This document shows, in pieces, positions 47,735 through 57,568 of a stretch of DNA of 64,000 bases. Position 1 is the stretch's first letter. Every line of letters starts with the position of its first letter. Source of the stretch: Allobosea sp035944375 (GTDB lineage: Bacteria > Pseudomonadota > Alphaproteobacteria > Rhizobiales > Beijerinckiaceae). The translations under genes and the position numbers were made by a program. The notes beneath the pieces were generated by a model. It was given only the letters and a program-made list of their open reading frames with translations. It ran no database searches and was not told the DNA's origin. The DNA is taken from the NCBI RefSeq assembly GCF_035944375.1, contig NZ_DASZBE010000007.1; one strand, 5' to 3'.

Positions 47735-47872
47735 GACGGCCTCCCTGCAGCCGTCGCCCGCCGGGCGGCGGCCCGGAAATGGCGCCAATTTGAATCGGAT
47801 TGTCTGTGGACAGAGAACAGGGCGGAAAGGGGCGGGCGCCTAGGCCGGAGCGGTCTGAAACGGGACCGTTCG

Positions 47873-48097
47873 ATGATCCTCGCACTGGCGCTGTTCACCC
47901 TCGGCGTGGGCGCCGGGCTCATGTATGATGCCGTATACCGCGCGATCATGCTGATCCTGGCAATCCTGCTGCTTTTTGCGAGCTGGGTGATCTTCAGCGA
48001 CGTCGACATCTTCAGCTTCTTCATCTTCGCCGGGAATCTGCTGGCGCTGGGCTCGGGCTATCTTGCGGGCCTGTATCTGCAGGACCGCTCCTCCTGA
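47873..48097 (+). CDS. Small membrane protein upstream of ctrA
   Basis: The 74-residue frame starts MILALALFTLGVGAGLMYDA and has two or three hydrophobic segments (to about residue 68), ending YLQDRSS. It lies between the divergent fliI and ctrA. No Shine-Dalgarno is clear and no family is recognised, but its length is filled by regular TM helices, which favours a real gene. Confidence 0.5.
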   Translation: MILALALFTLGVGAGLMYDAVYRAIMLILAILLLFASWVIFSDVDIFSFFIFAGNLLALGSGYLAGLYLQDRSS

Positions 48098-48133
48098 GAG
48101 GCCGGGGGGAAAGGCTGCAAGCGAGCGGCCTCG

Positions 48134-48342
48134 TTTACCCTTCATTAAGCCGAGTGATTAACACTGTCTTTCGAGGCTGCGTCGCGGTGCAGGGGTCTTT
48201 CGTCCCGGTTCCACGAGGCCGTCTCCGCGAAAGCGCATTTCGCGGGCGAATAGCGAAACGATCCGTGTCAAATTCGACTCACTCCGACAAGGATCGTCGC
48301 CCTTCACCCAGGAACCGCTTGCGCACGGGAATCACGGTTTGT
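48134..48342 (+). promoter_or_regulatory. ctrA promoter region with CtrA-like boxes and a GANTC site
   Basis: The 366-base gap between 48097 and the ctrA start has no convincing gene. It holds TTTA-cccttca-TTAA (48134-48148), a CtrA-type box with one mismatch, and a further half-site gattaac (48156-48162). A GANTC methylation site, gactc, lies at 48276-48280, and gttaacc follows at about 48341. In Caulobacter, ctrA P1 is controlled by GANTC methylation and P2 by CtrA itself; the same logic may apply. Confidence 0.5.
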
Positions 48343-48463
48343 TAACCATTGTGCCCGTAGCGTGTCGCGTGGCGTTTCATCGGGCAAGCGCCTTCTCGCT
48401 CAGGGCCGTTCGGGTTCGGGCGGAACGATCGGCTTGCCTGCGGGCGAAATTGGGGACGTGGAC

Positions 48464-49165
<702 letters not shown>

Positions 49166-49261
49166 ATTCCGGGTGGAACGGCGGCGTCACACGCCGGTCA
49201 CGTTCCGCCTGTAGACGAGAAGACAGCCTGATCGTCGGATGTACACGACAGGTTGACGGGG

Positions 49262-49286
49262 ACCCCGCCGCGAGGCGGGGTTTTTG
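49262..49286 (+). terminator. Rho-independent terminator after ctrA
   Basis: accccgcc (49262-49269) pairs with ggcggggt (49274-49281) around a GCGA loop, and TTTTTG follows. It lies about 100 bases after the ctrA stop and before the convergent cheR gene. Confidence 0.88.
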
Positions 49287-49325
49287 TTTGGGGCGTTCAG
49301 GCAGCAGAAGGTCCGCTTCGCGCGA

Positions 49326-50210
49326 TCAGAATTTGCTGCCCGCGAGGGCGCGAACGGGCTCCCGCGGCAAGGTCATGCCGGCCGGCTGGGCGTGGATGCA
49401 GTTCTGGCCGCGATAGACGCCGCGATGCTGCCGGTCGGGCAGGATCGTCGTCGAGATTCCGATCACGGTTTCGGCCGCTCCGAGGAACAGGGCTCCCTGC
49501 GGGGCCAGCCGCGGGGCGAGCGCTTCGAGGACACGCGCCTTGGTCTGCACGTCGAAATAGATCAGGACGTTGCGGCAAAATATGATGTCGAACTGACCGA
49601 GATGGCTGTTGGGCTCGAGCAGGTTGTGCTGCTTGAGGTCCACCATCGCGCGCAGGCGCTCCGAAATCCGCCAGCGGTCGCCCTCCTGGTTGAAATGCTT
49701 GAGCAGCATCTGGATCGGCAGACCGCGCTGGATCTCGAACTGGCTGTAGAGGCCGGTGCGGGCGCGTTCGAGCACCTCCCCGGAGATATCGGTTCCGACG
49801 ATCTGAATCTTCCAGCCCGATAGCCGCGGGGCCATCTCGTCGAGGATCATCGCCAGCGAATAGGCTTCCTGACCGGTTGAGACGGCCGCGCACCAGATTC
49901 GCAGGCTGCGCGTCGCGGCGTTCGCTACGATCCGTTCGGGCAGAATGACGTCCCGGAACAGATCAAACGGCGTATGGTCGCGAAAGAACAGCGTCTCGTT
50001 CGTCGTCATCGCTTCGATGACGGCGTGCTCGAGCGCGGCGTCGTGGCCCGGCCGCAGCTTCTGAATCAGCGTCCCAATGTCGGCAATGTTGCGGCGTCGG
50101 CAGAGGATGCCGAGGCGACTTTCGGCCAGGTAGCGTTTCTCCGGACTCAGCGAGAGCCCCGAACGCAGATGCAGCAGCAGCCGCAGGAAATTGAAATCGG
50201 CGTCGGTCAC
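49326..50210 (-). CDS. cheR: Chemotaxis methyltransferase CheR
   Basis: The 294-residue enzyme methylates glutamates of chemoreceptors. It has the N-terminal helical domain (LRSGLSLSPEKRYLAESRL) and the SAM-binding domain with RIWCAAVSTGQEAYSLAMIL, IVGTDISGEVLERARTGLY and FDIIFCRNVLIYFDVQTKAR. Its start overlaps the cheB stop. It ends the cheA-W-Y-B-R unit. Confidence 0.96.
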   Translation of the reverse strand: MTDADFNFLRLLLHLRSGLSLSPEKRYLAESRLGILCRRRNIADIGTLIQKLRPGHDAALEHAVIEAMTTNETLFFRDHTPFDLFRDVILPERIVANAATRSLRIWCAAVSTGQEAYSLAMILDEMAPRLSGWKIQIVGTDISGEVLERARTGLYSQFEIQRGLPIQMLLKHFNQEGDRWRISERLRAMVDLKQHNLLEPNSHLGQFDIIFCRNVLIYFDVQTKARVLEALAPRLAPQGALFLGAAETVIGISTTILPDRQHRGVYRGQNCIHAQPAGMTLPREPVRALAGSKF

Positions 50211-51343
50211 GACGGCTGACCTGTGCGGACCAGCCCGCGGATTGCCGCTCCGATGTCTTCGAGAGCGATGACCGCGCTGGCGTGCTGCGCCCGGACGATC
50301 GAGCCCGGCATGCCCCAGATCGTGCTGCTCTGCTCGTCCTGGGCAATGACCGCCGCGCCGGCACGGCGCAGGGCCCCGGCGCCCTCGGTGCCGTCGGCGC
50401 CCATTCCGGTGAGCACGAGGCCCAGGGCCGAAGGGCCGAGATGCCGGGCTGCGTCGTTGAACAGCACGTCCACAGCCGGGCGGCAGAAGCGCACGGGGGG
50501 ACCGTCGTCGATGCTGGCGGTGATGTGACCGAGCCGTCGATCGATGCCGAGATGCCGGCCGCCGGGCGCGACATAGATAGTGCCGCGCACGAGCCGCTCG
50601 CCATCGAAGGGCTCGCGGGCGGGAATGCCGATATAGCTCGAAATCTGCTCGGCGAAGGAGGCCGTGAACACCGGCGGCATATGCTGAACCACGATCGTCG
50701 TCAGATCATGCAGCGCGTCGCCAATATCGAAAAGCACCCTGGCTACGGCCCGGGGGCCGCCCGTCGAGGCGCCGATGACCAGATAGCGCGGGACGACCGA
50801 GACCAACTGGCGCAGGCCGGCATTGCCGCCGGGAATGAAATCGAGATCGACATCGGCCGGCAAGACGCCGGGCTTGGCGCGCGCCTGGGCGACATTCCCG
50901 AGCTTGAGCAGGAATTCGCTGCGGAACTCCAGCGAGAGCGTCAGCCCGTTGCGGCTGTCCGGCTTCGAGACGACATCCATCGCGCCCTTGGTCATGCATT
51001 CGAGCGCGATGCGTGTGTTGCGCTCGGTCAGCGTCGTCGCCAGCAGTACGCCCGTATGAGGGCTTTCCTTCAGGATCTGGGGCAGGGCGGTCGCGCCGTC
51101 CACGCCCGGCATGTCGAGATCGAGCACCATGACGTCGGGCTTGAAGCGTCCCGCATGTGCCACGGCGGTCTCTCCGTCGCCAGCGACTGCGACCAGATGA
51201 AACTGGCCGCTCTCCCCCAGCCAGCGGGCGAACAGGCCCCGGACCACCACGGAGTCATCGGCGATGACCACCGTCTTGTGCCTGGGGGCGCCCGCCGTGC
51301 CGGAAGGGGACAATCTGGTCATGCGTCGCAGATCCGCCGGCAT
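50207..51343 (-). CDS. cheB: Chemotaxis methylesterase CheB
   Basis: The 378-residue protein joins a receiver (VVIADDSVVVRGLF; Asp75 in VMVLDLDMPG) to the methylesterase domain. The catalytic Ser is in IGASTGGPRA (Ser193), His in VVQHMPPVFTASFAEQ and Asp in LTGMGADGTEGAGALR. It removes receptor methyl groups when phosphorylated by CheA. An ATG at 51322 is an alternative start. Confidence 0.96.
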   Translation of the reverse strand: MPADLRRMTRLSPSGTAGAPRHKTVVIADDSVVVRGLFARWLGESGQFHLVAVAGDGETAVAHAGRFKPDVMVLDLDMPGVDGATALPQILKESPHTGVLLATTLTERNTRIALECMTKGAMDVVSKPDSRNGLTLSLEFRSEFLLKLGNVAQARAKPGVLPADVDLDFIPGGNAGLRQLVSVVPRYLVIGASTGGPRAVARVLFDIGDALHDLTTIVVQHMPPVFTASFAEQISSYIGIPAREPFDGERLVRGTIYVAPGGRHLGIDRRLGHITASIDDGPPVRFCRPAVDVLFNDAARHLGPSALGLVLTGMGADGTEGAGALRRAGAAVIAQDEQSSTIWGMPGSIVRAQHASAVIALEDIGAAIRGLVRTGQPS

Positions 51344-51413
51344 GGTGCGCCTACGCCTGCGGCGACGTCGGCCATGGGCCGGTGCGTACCGTCGGGCGCT
51401 GGCGTGCGCATGA

Positions 51414-51779
51414 TCAAAGCAGCCCGACCTGATGGAACTTGGAGGCGACGATTTCCTTGTCGAAGGGCTTCATGATGTATTCGTCGGCGCCGGCATGCAT
51501 GGCGCGGGCGATGTGCGCGATGTCATTTTCCGTCGTGCAGAAGACAACCTTCGGGCGCCGGCCGCCCGGCATCTGCCGCAGCGTGCGCAGGAAGTCGTAG
51601 CCGTCCATGATCGGCATGTTCCAATCCAGCAGCACCGCGTCGGGCATCTCTCCCTTGCAGGCGTCGATCGCGCGCGCGCCGTCCTCGGCCTCCGCGATGC
51701 GGAATTGCAGGCCCTCGAGGATGCGTCGCGCGACCTTGCGGATCACCGCGGAGTCGTCGACGACGAGACAGTATTTCAT
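51414..51779 (-). CDS. cheY: Chemotaxis response regulator CheY
   Basis: The 121-residue single-domain receiver has the acidic pair in CLVVDDSAVIRK, Asp52 in AVLLDWNMPIMDGYDFLRT and the Thr/Lys switch positions in VFCTTENDI and YIMKPFDKEI. It probably carries the signal from CheA to the motor. It lies in the order cheA-cheW-cheY-cheB-cheR. ATG 51779 was chosen over a TTG at 51785. Confidence 0.93.
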   Translation of the reverse strand: MKYCLVVDDSAVIRKVARRILEGLQFRIAEAEDGARAIDACKGEMPDAVLLDWNMPIMDGYDFLRTLRQMPGGRRPKVVFCTTENDIAHIARAMHAGADEYIMKPFDKEIVASKFHQVGLL

Positions 51780-51809
51780 GATCAATCTCCAGATTGGTGC
51801 CGAGGCGCG

Positions 51810-52337
51810 TCAGGCCGCGGCATCCAGCTCGATTGCGAGGAGCGCGTCGACGTCCAGGACGACGAGCAGGCGTTCATCCAGGCGGTGCACCCCCGTCGCC
51901 AACGCCGCCCAGGCGCGGTCGAGATGGACCGGCACGGGTTCGAAGGTCGATTGATCCAGCCGCATCACCTCTCCCACGGCATCGACGATCAGGGCATAGG
52001 CCTCGCCCTCATGGTCGATGCCGACGGCCACCAGCTCCGTCTTGCCTTCTCGATCTTGCCTGAGGGTGACCGGGCGGCCCAGCCGCCGGCGCAGGCAGAT
52101 CGCGGTGACGATCCGACCGCGCAGATTGAGGAGCCCGATGATCTCGGAGGGCGCGCGCGGCACGAGCGTGATGCGGTTGGTGATGAAGACGTCGTGCACC
52201 CGTCCGATCGGCAGGCCTAGGATCTGGTCGCCGATCATCACGGTGACGTAATCGAGCGAATCGAAGCCTGGCGCCGCGGGTTCGGCAACCATGCGACGCT
52301 CGCTGTCGTCGCTCGCGTTGGTCTCATGAAGCGTCAT
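51810..52337 (-). CDS. cheW: Chemotaxis coupling protein CheW
   Basis: The 175-residue protein has a CheW domain: YVTVMIGDQILGLPIGRVHD, then GLLNLRGRIVTAICLRRRLG and ALIVDAVGEVMRLD. About 25 extra N-terminal residues are disordered. CheW links receptors to CheA. Its ATG overlaps the cheA stop (ATGA). Confidence 0.95.
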   Translation of the reverse strand: MTLHETNASDDSERRMVAEPAAPGFDSLDYVTVMIGDQILGLPIGRVHDVFITNRITLVPRAPSEIIGLLNLRGRIVTAICLRRRLGRPVTLRQDREGKTELVAVGIDHEGEAYALIVDAVGEVMRLDQSTFEPVPVHLDRAWAALATGVHRLDERLLVVLDVDALLAIELDAAA

Positions 52338-54964
52338 GCCGCGTCCCTCATGCCGGGCCGCCGCTCGGCCAGTTCGGCGAGCAGGGCCCGCCTGTCGAAC
52401 TTGGCGACGACCTCGTCGAGCCTGGCCTGGCCGGCGCGCATGTGGAGATCGGGTGTGACGAGCGTGGTCATGCCGATCAGGCGCAGGCGATGCCCGTGCT
52501 CGCCGGCGCGCACGTCTTCGGCAAAGGCGAAGGCCGCGTCGATGTCCCCGTCGAGGTCGACGAGGAGGATGGCGGCCGGTCCCGTCGCGACGATCTGGTG
52601 GGCGGCCGCGAAATCGGCCGCGAAGGCGACGCGGTGGCCGGAGGCCTTCAGGACCGGGGTCAGCATCTCGCGCAGGAAGCTCGAGGGTTCGACGAGGACG
52701 ATCTGTGCTGCCGTCGCAAGGCTGCCCGGGGTGGCGGCGCTCGTGCGCCAGCCGCGCTCGTGGATCGGCAGGTAGTGCGCGAGGTCGATGATGTCGGTGG
52801 CACGGCCGCGGATCATGGCCGAGCCGACGATGCCGCGATCCTGCACGGCCGCCATCTCGATATCGAGAACCTCATCGACGATGTCGACGATCGCGTCGAC
52901 GGCGAGCGCAACCGTCATGTCGCCTTCGCTGATGATGACGAGCGGCTGCAAACCCTCGGCGCGCAACTGCGTCTCGCCGACGGGCACGACCGGCACCAGG
53001 CGGTTGCGATAATGCAGCAGCGTGCGGCCACTGCCATGCTCGAACAGCGCGGCATCGACCTCTTCGAGCCGGGTCACGAGCGACAGCGGCACCGCCCGGA
53101 CGCCCTCGGCCCCGGTCCTGAAGACGAGCATCGTCGTCTTCTCGACGGCGGTGGCGAGCGAGGCCGACGCCTCGACGCTGAAAGCGTCGCCCGCCCCGGT
53201 GCCGCCGACGAGGCCAGCGACGCCGTTGGGGTCGACGATCAGCACGACGGCGCCGTCGCCCAGGATGGTGTTGCCGGAGAAGAGCGGGATGTGTCGCAGC
53301 TTGCTCGACATCGGTTTGACGACGATTTCCTCGGTGTGGAACACGCCGTCAACGAGGATGCCGAACTGCCGTTCGCCGATCTGCGTGACGACGATGAAGC
53401 CGTCCTCAAAGGAGGGCTCAGCCGTGCCCATCAGCGCCGAGAGCGCGATCACGGGCAGCAGCCGTCCGCGTAACCGAAGGATCGGCGCCCCATTGATGTT
53501 CTCGATGCGATGATCCGCGCCCGATTTCACGCGCACGAGCTCGCGGACCACGATCTGGGGAATGGCGAAACGCTGCTCGCCCGCCACTACGATCAGCGCG
53601 GCGACGATCGCCAGCGTCAACGGGATCTTGATCTTGATGGTCGTGCCGAGACCGGGCTTGCTGATGATGTCGATCAGGCCGCCCACGGCGTCCACATTGA
53701 CCTTGACCACATCCATCCCGACACCCCGGCCCGAGATCGCGGTGATGCTGTCGGCCGTCGAGAAGCCGGGATGGAAGATGAAGCGGCTGATCTGCGCATC
53801 GCTCATGCGCTCGATTTCGGTCTCGCTGGCCAACCCCTGCCGGATCGCCCGGCTGCGGATGCGCTCGAAGTCGAGGCCGCGTCCATCGTCGGCGATGGCG
53901 ATCGTCACCGAACCGCCCTCGTGATAGGCGGCGAGCCGGATCGTCCCCTGCTCCGGCTTGCCGGCAGCGCGGCGTTCGGCAGGGAGCTCGATCGCATGGT
54001 CGGCGCAGTTGCGCACCATGTGGATCAGAGGGTCCTTGATCAGGTCGAGGATCTGGCGGTCGAGTTCGGTGTCGGCACCTTCGGTGATCAGCTCGATGCG
54101 CTTGCCGAGTTCGGCACCGAGATCGCGGACGATCCGGGGCAGTTTCGACCAGGCGTTGCCGATTGGCTGCATCCGCGTCTTCATGACGCCGTCCTGCAGT
54201 TCCGCCGTGATCAGCGACAGGCGCTGGAGCGGGCCTTTCAGGCCGTTGTCGTCCTGCTTGCGCGAGATTTCGAGCAACTGGTTGCGGGTCAGCACCAGCT
54301 CGGACACCATCGTCATCAGATGCTCGATGGTGTCGACATTGACGCGCAGCGTGGCCGGGCCGGTCGGACGTGGCTCGCGCGGGCCGGCCTCCTCGGGTGC
54401 GGCGGCCGCATCCGCCCGCTCGATGCGCCCGTCGGCTCCGCGCTGCGGACCCGGCGCGCTGCGGAAGACGAGATCGAGCCCTTCCTCCGCCGGAGGCAGG
54501 GCGCTCGGCCCCGAGTGGCGTGCGAGATAGGCGGCGACGGGATCGGGAGCCCCCGGTTCGGCGGCGGCCTTTCGCAGCAGCTCGGAGCGGGCGTGGTCGG
54601 CGAGGATGCCGAGCTCGCGGATCAGGTTCTCGTCATTGCCGGCGGGTTCCTCGCCCTTTTCGGCCAGCTCGGAGAGGATGTCCTTGACCCGGTCGATCGT
54701 CTCGAGAACGGCCGTGACCGCGATGGCGCTGACCGTGGCGCCGTCGCGGAACTGCCCGATCAGATTTTCAGCGGCGTGGGTCAGCGCCTCCAGCCGCGGC
54801 AGACCGATGAAGCCGCAGGTGCCTTTGACGGTGTGAACCAGCCGGAAGATGTTGCGCAGGATATCGCCGTTGTTGGGCTCCTGCTCGAAGCGCACGAGTT
54901 CCCGATCGACGGTGTCGAGATTTTCGCCCGTCTCGGTCAGGAACTCTTGCAGCAAGTCGTCCAT
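52334..54964 (-). CDS. cheA: Chemotaxis histidine kinase CheA with C-terminal receiver-like domain
   Basis: ATG 54964 gives 876 residues. The HPt domain has His44 in FRLVHTVKGTCGFIGL. The dimerisation, ATPase (MVRNCADHAIE, DDGRGLDF, ISGRGVGMDVVK) and CheW-like domains follow, with an extra CheW-like repeat (LVFRTGAEGVRAVPLSLV). The last 120 residues form a receiver-like domain (QIVLVEPSSFLREMLTPV; Asp in ILLVDLDGD). In it the usual acidic pair is partly lost (EP for DD). Hybrid CheA of this type is common in alphaproteobacteria. Confidence 0.95.
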   Translation of the reverse strand: MDDLLQEFLTETGENLDTVDRELVRFEQEPNNGDILRNIFRLVHTVKGTCGFIGLPRLEALTHAAENLIGQFRDGATVSAIAVTAVLETIDRVKDILSELAEKGEEPAGNDENLIRELGILADHARSELLRKAAAEPGAPDPVAAYLARHSGPSALPPAEEGLDLVFRSAPGPQRGADGRIERADAAAAPEEAGPREPRPTGPATLRVNVDTIEHLMTMVSELVLTRNQLLEISRKQDDNGLKGPLQRLSLITAELQDGVMKTRMQPIGNAWSKLPRIVRDLGAELGKRIELITEGADTELDRQILDLIKDPLIHMVRNCADHAIELPAERRAAGKPEQGTIRLAAYHEGGSVTIAIADDGRGLDFERIRSRAIRQGLASETEIERMSDAQISRFIFHPGFSTADSITAISGRGVGMDVVKVNVDAVGGLIDIISKPGLGTTIKIKIPLTLAIVAALIVVAGEQRFAIPQIVVRELVRVKSGADHRIENINGAPILRLRGRLLPVIALSALMGTAEPSFEDGFIVVTQIGERQFGILVDGVFHTEEIVVKPMSSKLRHIPLFSGNTILGDGAVVLIVDPNGVAGLVGGTGAGDAFSVEASASLATAVEKTTMLVFRTGAEGVRAVPLSLVTRLEEVDAALFEHGSGRTLLHYRNRLVPVVPVGETQLRAEGLQPLVIISEGDMTVALAVDAIVDIVDEVLDIEMAAVQDRGIVGSAMIRGRATDIIDLAHYLPIHERGWRTSAATPGSLATAAQIVLVEPSSFLREMLTPVLKASGHRVAFAADFAAAHQIVATGPAAILLVDLDGDIDAAFAFAEDVRAGEHGHRLRLIGMTTLVTPDLHMRAGQARLDEVVAKFDRRALLAELAERRPGMRDAA

Positions 54965-55073
54965 GCAGGGGACCACCACTCAACGCGACAACACACGACG
55001 ACAGCTAAGCAGCAGAAGGGTTTATGATCAGTTGAGATCGGCACGAAAGACGCGCCGATCTGATCGGCCGGTC

Positions 55074-55715
55074 TCAGTCGGACTTGCGGGCCGTGATCGT
55101 GACCGTGTCGCCCTCGATGGCGAAGCCGATCGTCATGCCGGCGGCGCGCGCGACCATCCCCGTATAAAGCGGCTGGACCGCATGGGCGTCGATCGTGCCG
55201 GTGTCGGAGCGGCCGGCGATCAGGTCCTCGACATGGGCGGGGATGCGGGCATGGGACCCGGCTGCCGTGATGACGAAGCTGCCCTGTTCGCCCTCGACGG
55301 TGGCACGCGAGGTCAGCTTGCCGCCGCGCGGAACCGCCTGGGCCGCCAGCACGAGCAGGTTCAGCAGGAGCTTGACCTGGTTCTTCGGCAGAAGGGCACG
55401 CGGGGCCTCCCAGTCGAGCGAGAGCTTCTCGTCGTTGAGGAAGCCGTTGGCGACGTTGCCGGCATCGCCCAGATCGATCATGGCTCCCGCCGAGCCGGCG
55501 GCGCCGAAGGCGAGACGCGCGAATTGAAGGCGGGCCGATGCGTTGCGGGCGCTCTTCTTGATCAGTTCGAGGGCAAAGTCGCGCATCGAGGGATCATCTT
55601 CCTCGAGAACCTCCAGCGCGTTGACAATGGCCCCGACCGGGCTGATCACGTCATGGCAGACGCGGCTGCAGAGGAGCGCGGCCAGATCGAGCGGCTCGAG
55701 CGAGATGGCGGTCAT
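55074..55715 (-). CDS. chpT: Histidine phosphotransferase ChpT
   Basis: The 213-residue protein has the ChpT dimerisation helices with the phospho-accepting His21 in LLCSRVCHDVISPVGAIVNA. A degenerate ATPase-like domain (KLLLNLLVLAAQAVPRGGKL, later MVARAAGMTIG) has no catalytic motifs. ChpT passes phosphate from CckA to CtrA and CpdR. The gene lies just upstream of cheA and 6 kb from ctrA, so both ends of this phosphotransfer step are encoded close together. Confidence 0.94.
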   Translation of the reverse strand: MTAISLEPLDLAALLCSRVCHDVISPVGAIVNALEVLEEDDPSMRDFALELIKKSARNASARLQFARLAFGAAGSAGAMIDLGDAGNVANGFLNDEKLSLDWEAPRALLPKNQVKLLLNLLVLAAQAVPRGGKLTSRATVEGEQGSFVITAAGSHARIPAHVEDLIAGRSDTGTIDAHAVQPLYTGMVARAAGMTIGFAIEGDTVTITARKSD

Positions 55716-55849
55716 GGGGCTTGTCCTGGGAACATGGCTGCGTGGCGCGAGGGGTGAACGATGCGCCGTTACCCCTGATATGGTGGTATCTTGGTTTTGA
55801 TGTGGTTAAGTCCCGGTTTCCGGCCGGGTGCAGCGGAGGACGCGCAGCC

Positions 55850-56710
55850 GTGACCACCCACCGGCCCGCGAAACAAGAGGACGGTATCTCGGCCGAGCCG
55901 ACGCTTGCCGACCGCGACGACCTCGCCCGGCGTCTCGCGGAAGCCGCCCGCCTGAGCGGCGCCGTGCTGCTGGCGATGCGCGCGGCGCGCGACGTCAGGA
56001 TCAAGCCCGATGGCTCGCCCGTCTGTTCCGCCGACATGGCGGCCGATCACACCGCCAAGAAGGCGCTGGCGCGTCTGCTGCCCGGGATTCCCGTCGTCAG
56101 CGAGGAAAGCGTGGCGGCCGTGGCCCCGGCTGCGCTGTTCATCCTGCTCGATCCGCTCGACGGCACGCGCGAATTCCTGGCCGGCGGCGACAGCTACTGC
56201 GTCGCGATCGCCCTGATCCAGGGGCAACGGCCGGTCGCGGGCGCGATCGCGGCTCCGGCGAGCGGCCGGGTCTGGTTCGCTGGTCTCGGCGCCTTCGCTC
56301 AGGACACTGTCGCCGATGGAACGACATGCGGCGCGGAACGTCGCATTGCTGTCAGGCCGCTACCGGAGGCGGGCCCGACGACGCTGGTCAGCCGCTTTCA
56401 TGGTGACGCGCTGAGCGAGAGCGTCTCGGACGCGCTGCAGTCAGCCAGCACATGTCCCATGTCGTCGGCGGTCAAGTTCGGGCTGATCGCGGCGGGCGAG
56501 GCCGATCTCCACATCCGCGGCGGCCAGACGATGGAGTGGGACATTGCCGCCGGGGACTGTATCCTGTGTGCGGCGGGCGGCATCGTGCTGACGCTCGACG
56601 GGCAGGTTCCGCGCTATGGCTGCGTCGAGCGGGGCTATCGCAACCCGCCCTTCGTCGCTGCCTCGAGCGAGGCACTGGCGCGGCGTGCGCTCACCGCCGC
56701 CACGTCCTGA
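55850..56710 (+). CDS. cysQ: 3'(2'),5'-bisphosphate nucleotidase CysQ
   Basis: GTG 55850, with GGAGGA 10 bases upstream, gives 286 residues. The inositol-phosphatase fold has metal-binding motifs VVSEES (motif 1), LLDPLDGTREF (motif 2) and GGQTMEWDIAAGDCIL (motif 3). CysQ hydrolyses PAP to AMP during sulfate assimilation. In-frame codons upstream to 55721 overlap the promoter region and were not included. Confidence 0.9.
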   Translation: MTTHRPAKQEDGISAEPTLADRDDLARRLAEAARLSGAVLLAMRAARDVRIKPDGSPVCSADMAADHTAKKALARLLPGIPVVSEESVAAVAPAALFILLDPLDGTREFLAGGDSYCVAIALIQGQRPVAGAIAAPASGRVWFAGLGAFAQDTVADGTTCGAERRIAVRPLPEAGPTTLVSRFHGDALSESVSDALQSASTCPMSSAVKFGLIAAGEADLHIRGGQTMEWDIAAGDCILCAAGGIVLTLDGQVPRYGCVERGYRNPPFVAASSEALARRALTAATS

Positions 56711-56732
56711 GATTGCGGCGAACGGAGCCCGG

Positions 56733-57299
56733 TCAGCGGGTCAGGGTCTGCGAGACGCTCGCCCACTGGCCATCCGCCATCTGCTGCAGCGTGCTGTCGG
56801 CGACGAAGCGCTTGCGGTTTTCGGCCGTCCTGAACAGGAACAGGCGCGATCCGATGATGGCGAACTGCTGCGGGTCCGTCTCGACGACGCGGCCCTGAGC
56901 TACGGCGGAGGCATCGAACCCGGCAAAGGCGGGTGCATAGATCTCCGGCGCGTCGCGGAAGGCCGCGCGGTTGGCCGCCGAGACGAAGCGCCAGACGGCG
57001 CCCCCGTGCACGATCTCATAATCCCGGTCGCCCGCCACGGCATGACCTTCGAGCCGGTAGGCCACGGGATCGTAGCCGTTCAGCGCGAGGCCGGATCTTG
57101 CGTCATGCTGGACGCTTTCGCTCAAGGAGGGCAGTTCCGGCAGCCCCGCAGGCAGTCCGGCCGTGCCGGCTATGGCCTGATCGGGCAGTGCGAGCAGCGC
57201 GAGCAGCGCGAGCCCCCCCGCCATGCGGACGATCACGCCCGCACGATCGGCGACCTTCGATGACAGGGCGCTGCGACCCTGCCTTGTTCCAGCCTTCAT
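56733..57299 (-). CDS. YHS domain exported protein
   Basis: ATG 57299 gives 188 residues. A signal peptide ends near LALLALLALPDQAIAG. The YHS-like domain has LALNGYDPVAYRLEGHAVAG, GAVWRFVSAANRAAFRDAPE and IYAPAFAGFDASAVAQG. The family's roles are unclear; some members bind metals. It points against cysQ and ends 22 bases from its stop. Confidence 0.82.
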   Translation of the reverse strand: MKAGTRQGRSALSSKVADRAGVIVRMAGGLALLALLALPDQAIAGTAGLPAGLPELPSLSESVQHDARSGLALNGYDPVAYRLEGHAVAGDRDYEIVHGGAVWRFVSAANRAAFRDAPEIYAPAFAGFDASAVAQGRVVETDPQQFAIIGSRLFLFRTAENRKRFVADSTLQQMADGQWASVSQTLTR

Positions 57300-57568
57300 C
57301 ACCGGCAAATCCTCACCTCCGTCGCTGCCGGTGGACCTGCCCCCTGGCTGGCGTCTTCACGGGTTGGATACGCTTTCGGGGGTATCAGACTGGTTACCGA
57401 ATTGGTTCGCATTGCACCGGATCGAGCGAGACGGTTGTTTTTCCGTTGATGGCGCCCGGCCCGGTGAGGCCCGTTCCCGCACCGCCGGCCGCGTGGCCTG
57501 CCGGAGACCCGAGATCAAGGCCCCGCGCCCCGACTGCGCGACAAGCCCCCACCCGGAGATCGTATCCC

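Noticed and set aside
48145..48162. TTAA...TTAAC pair as a single CtrA box
   Set aside because: The spacing is 9 bases instead of 7; the pair TTTA-N7-TTAA just upstream fits better, so the second TTAAC is reported only as a half-site.
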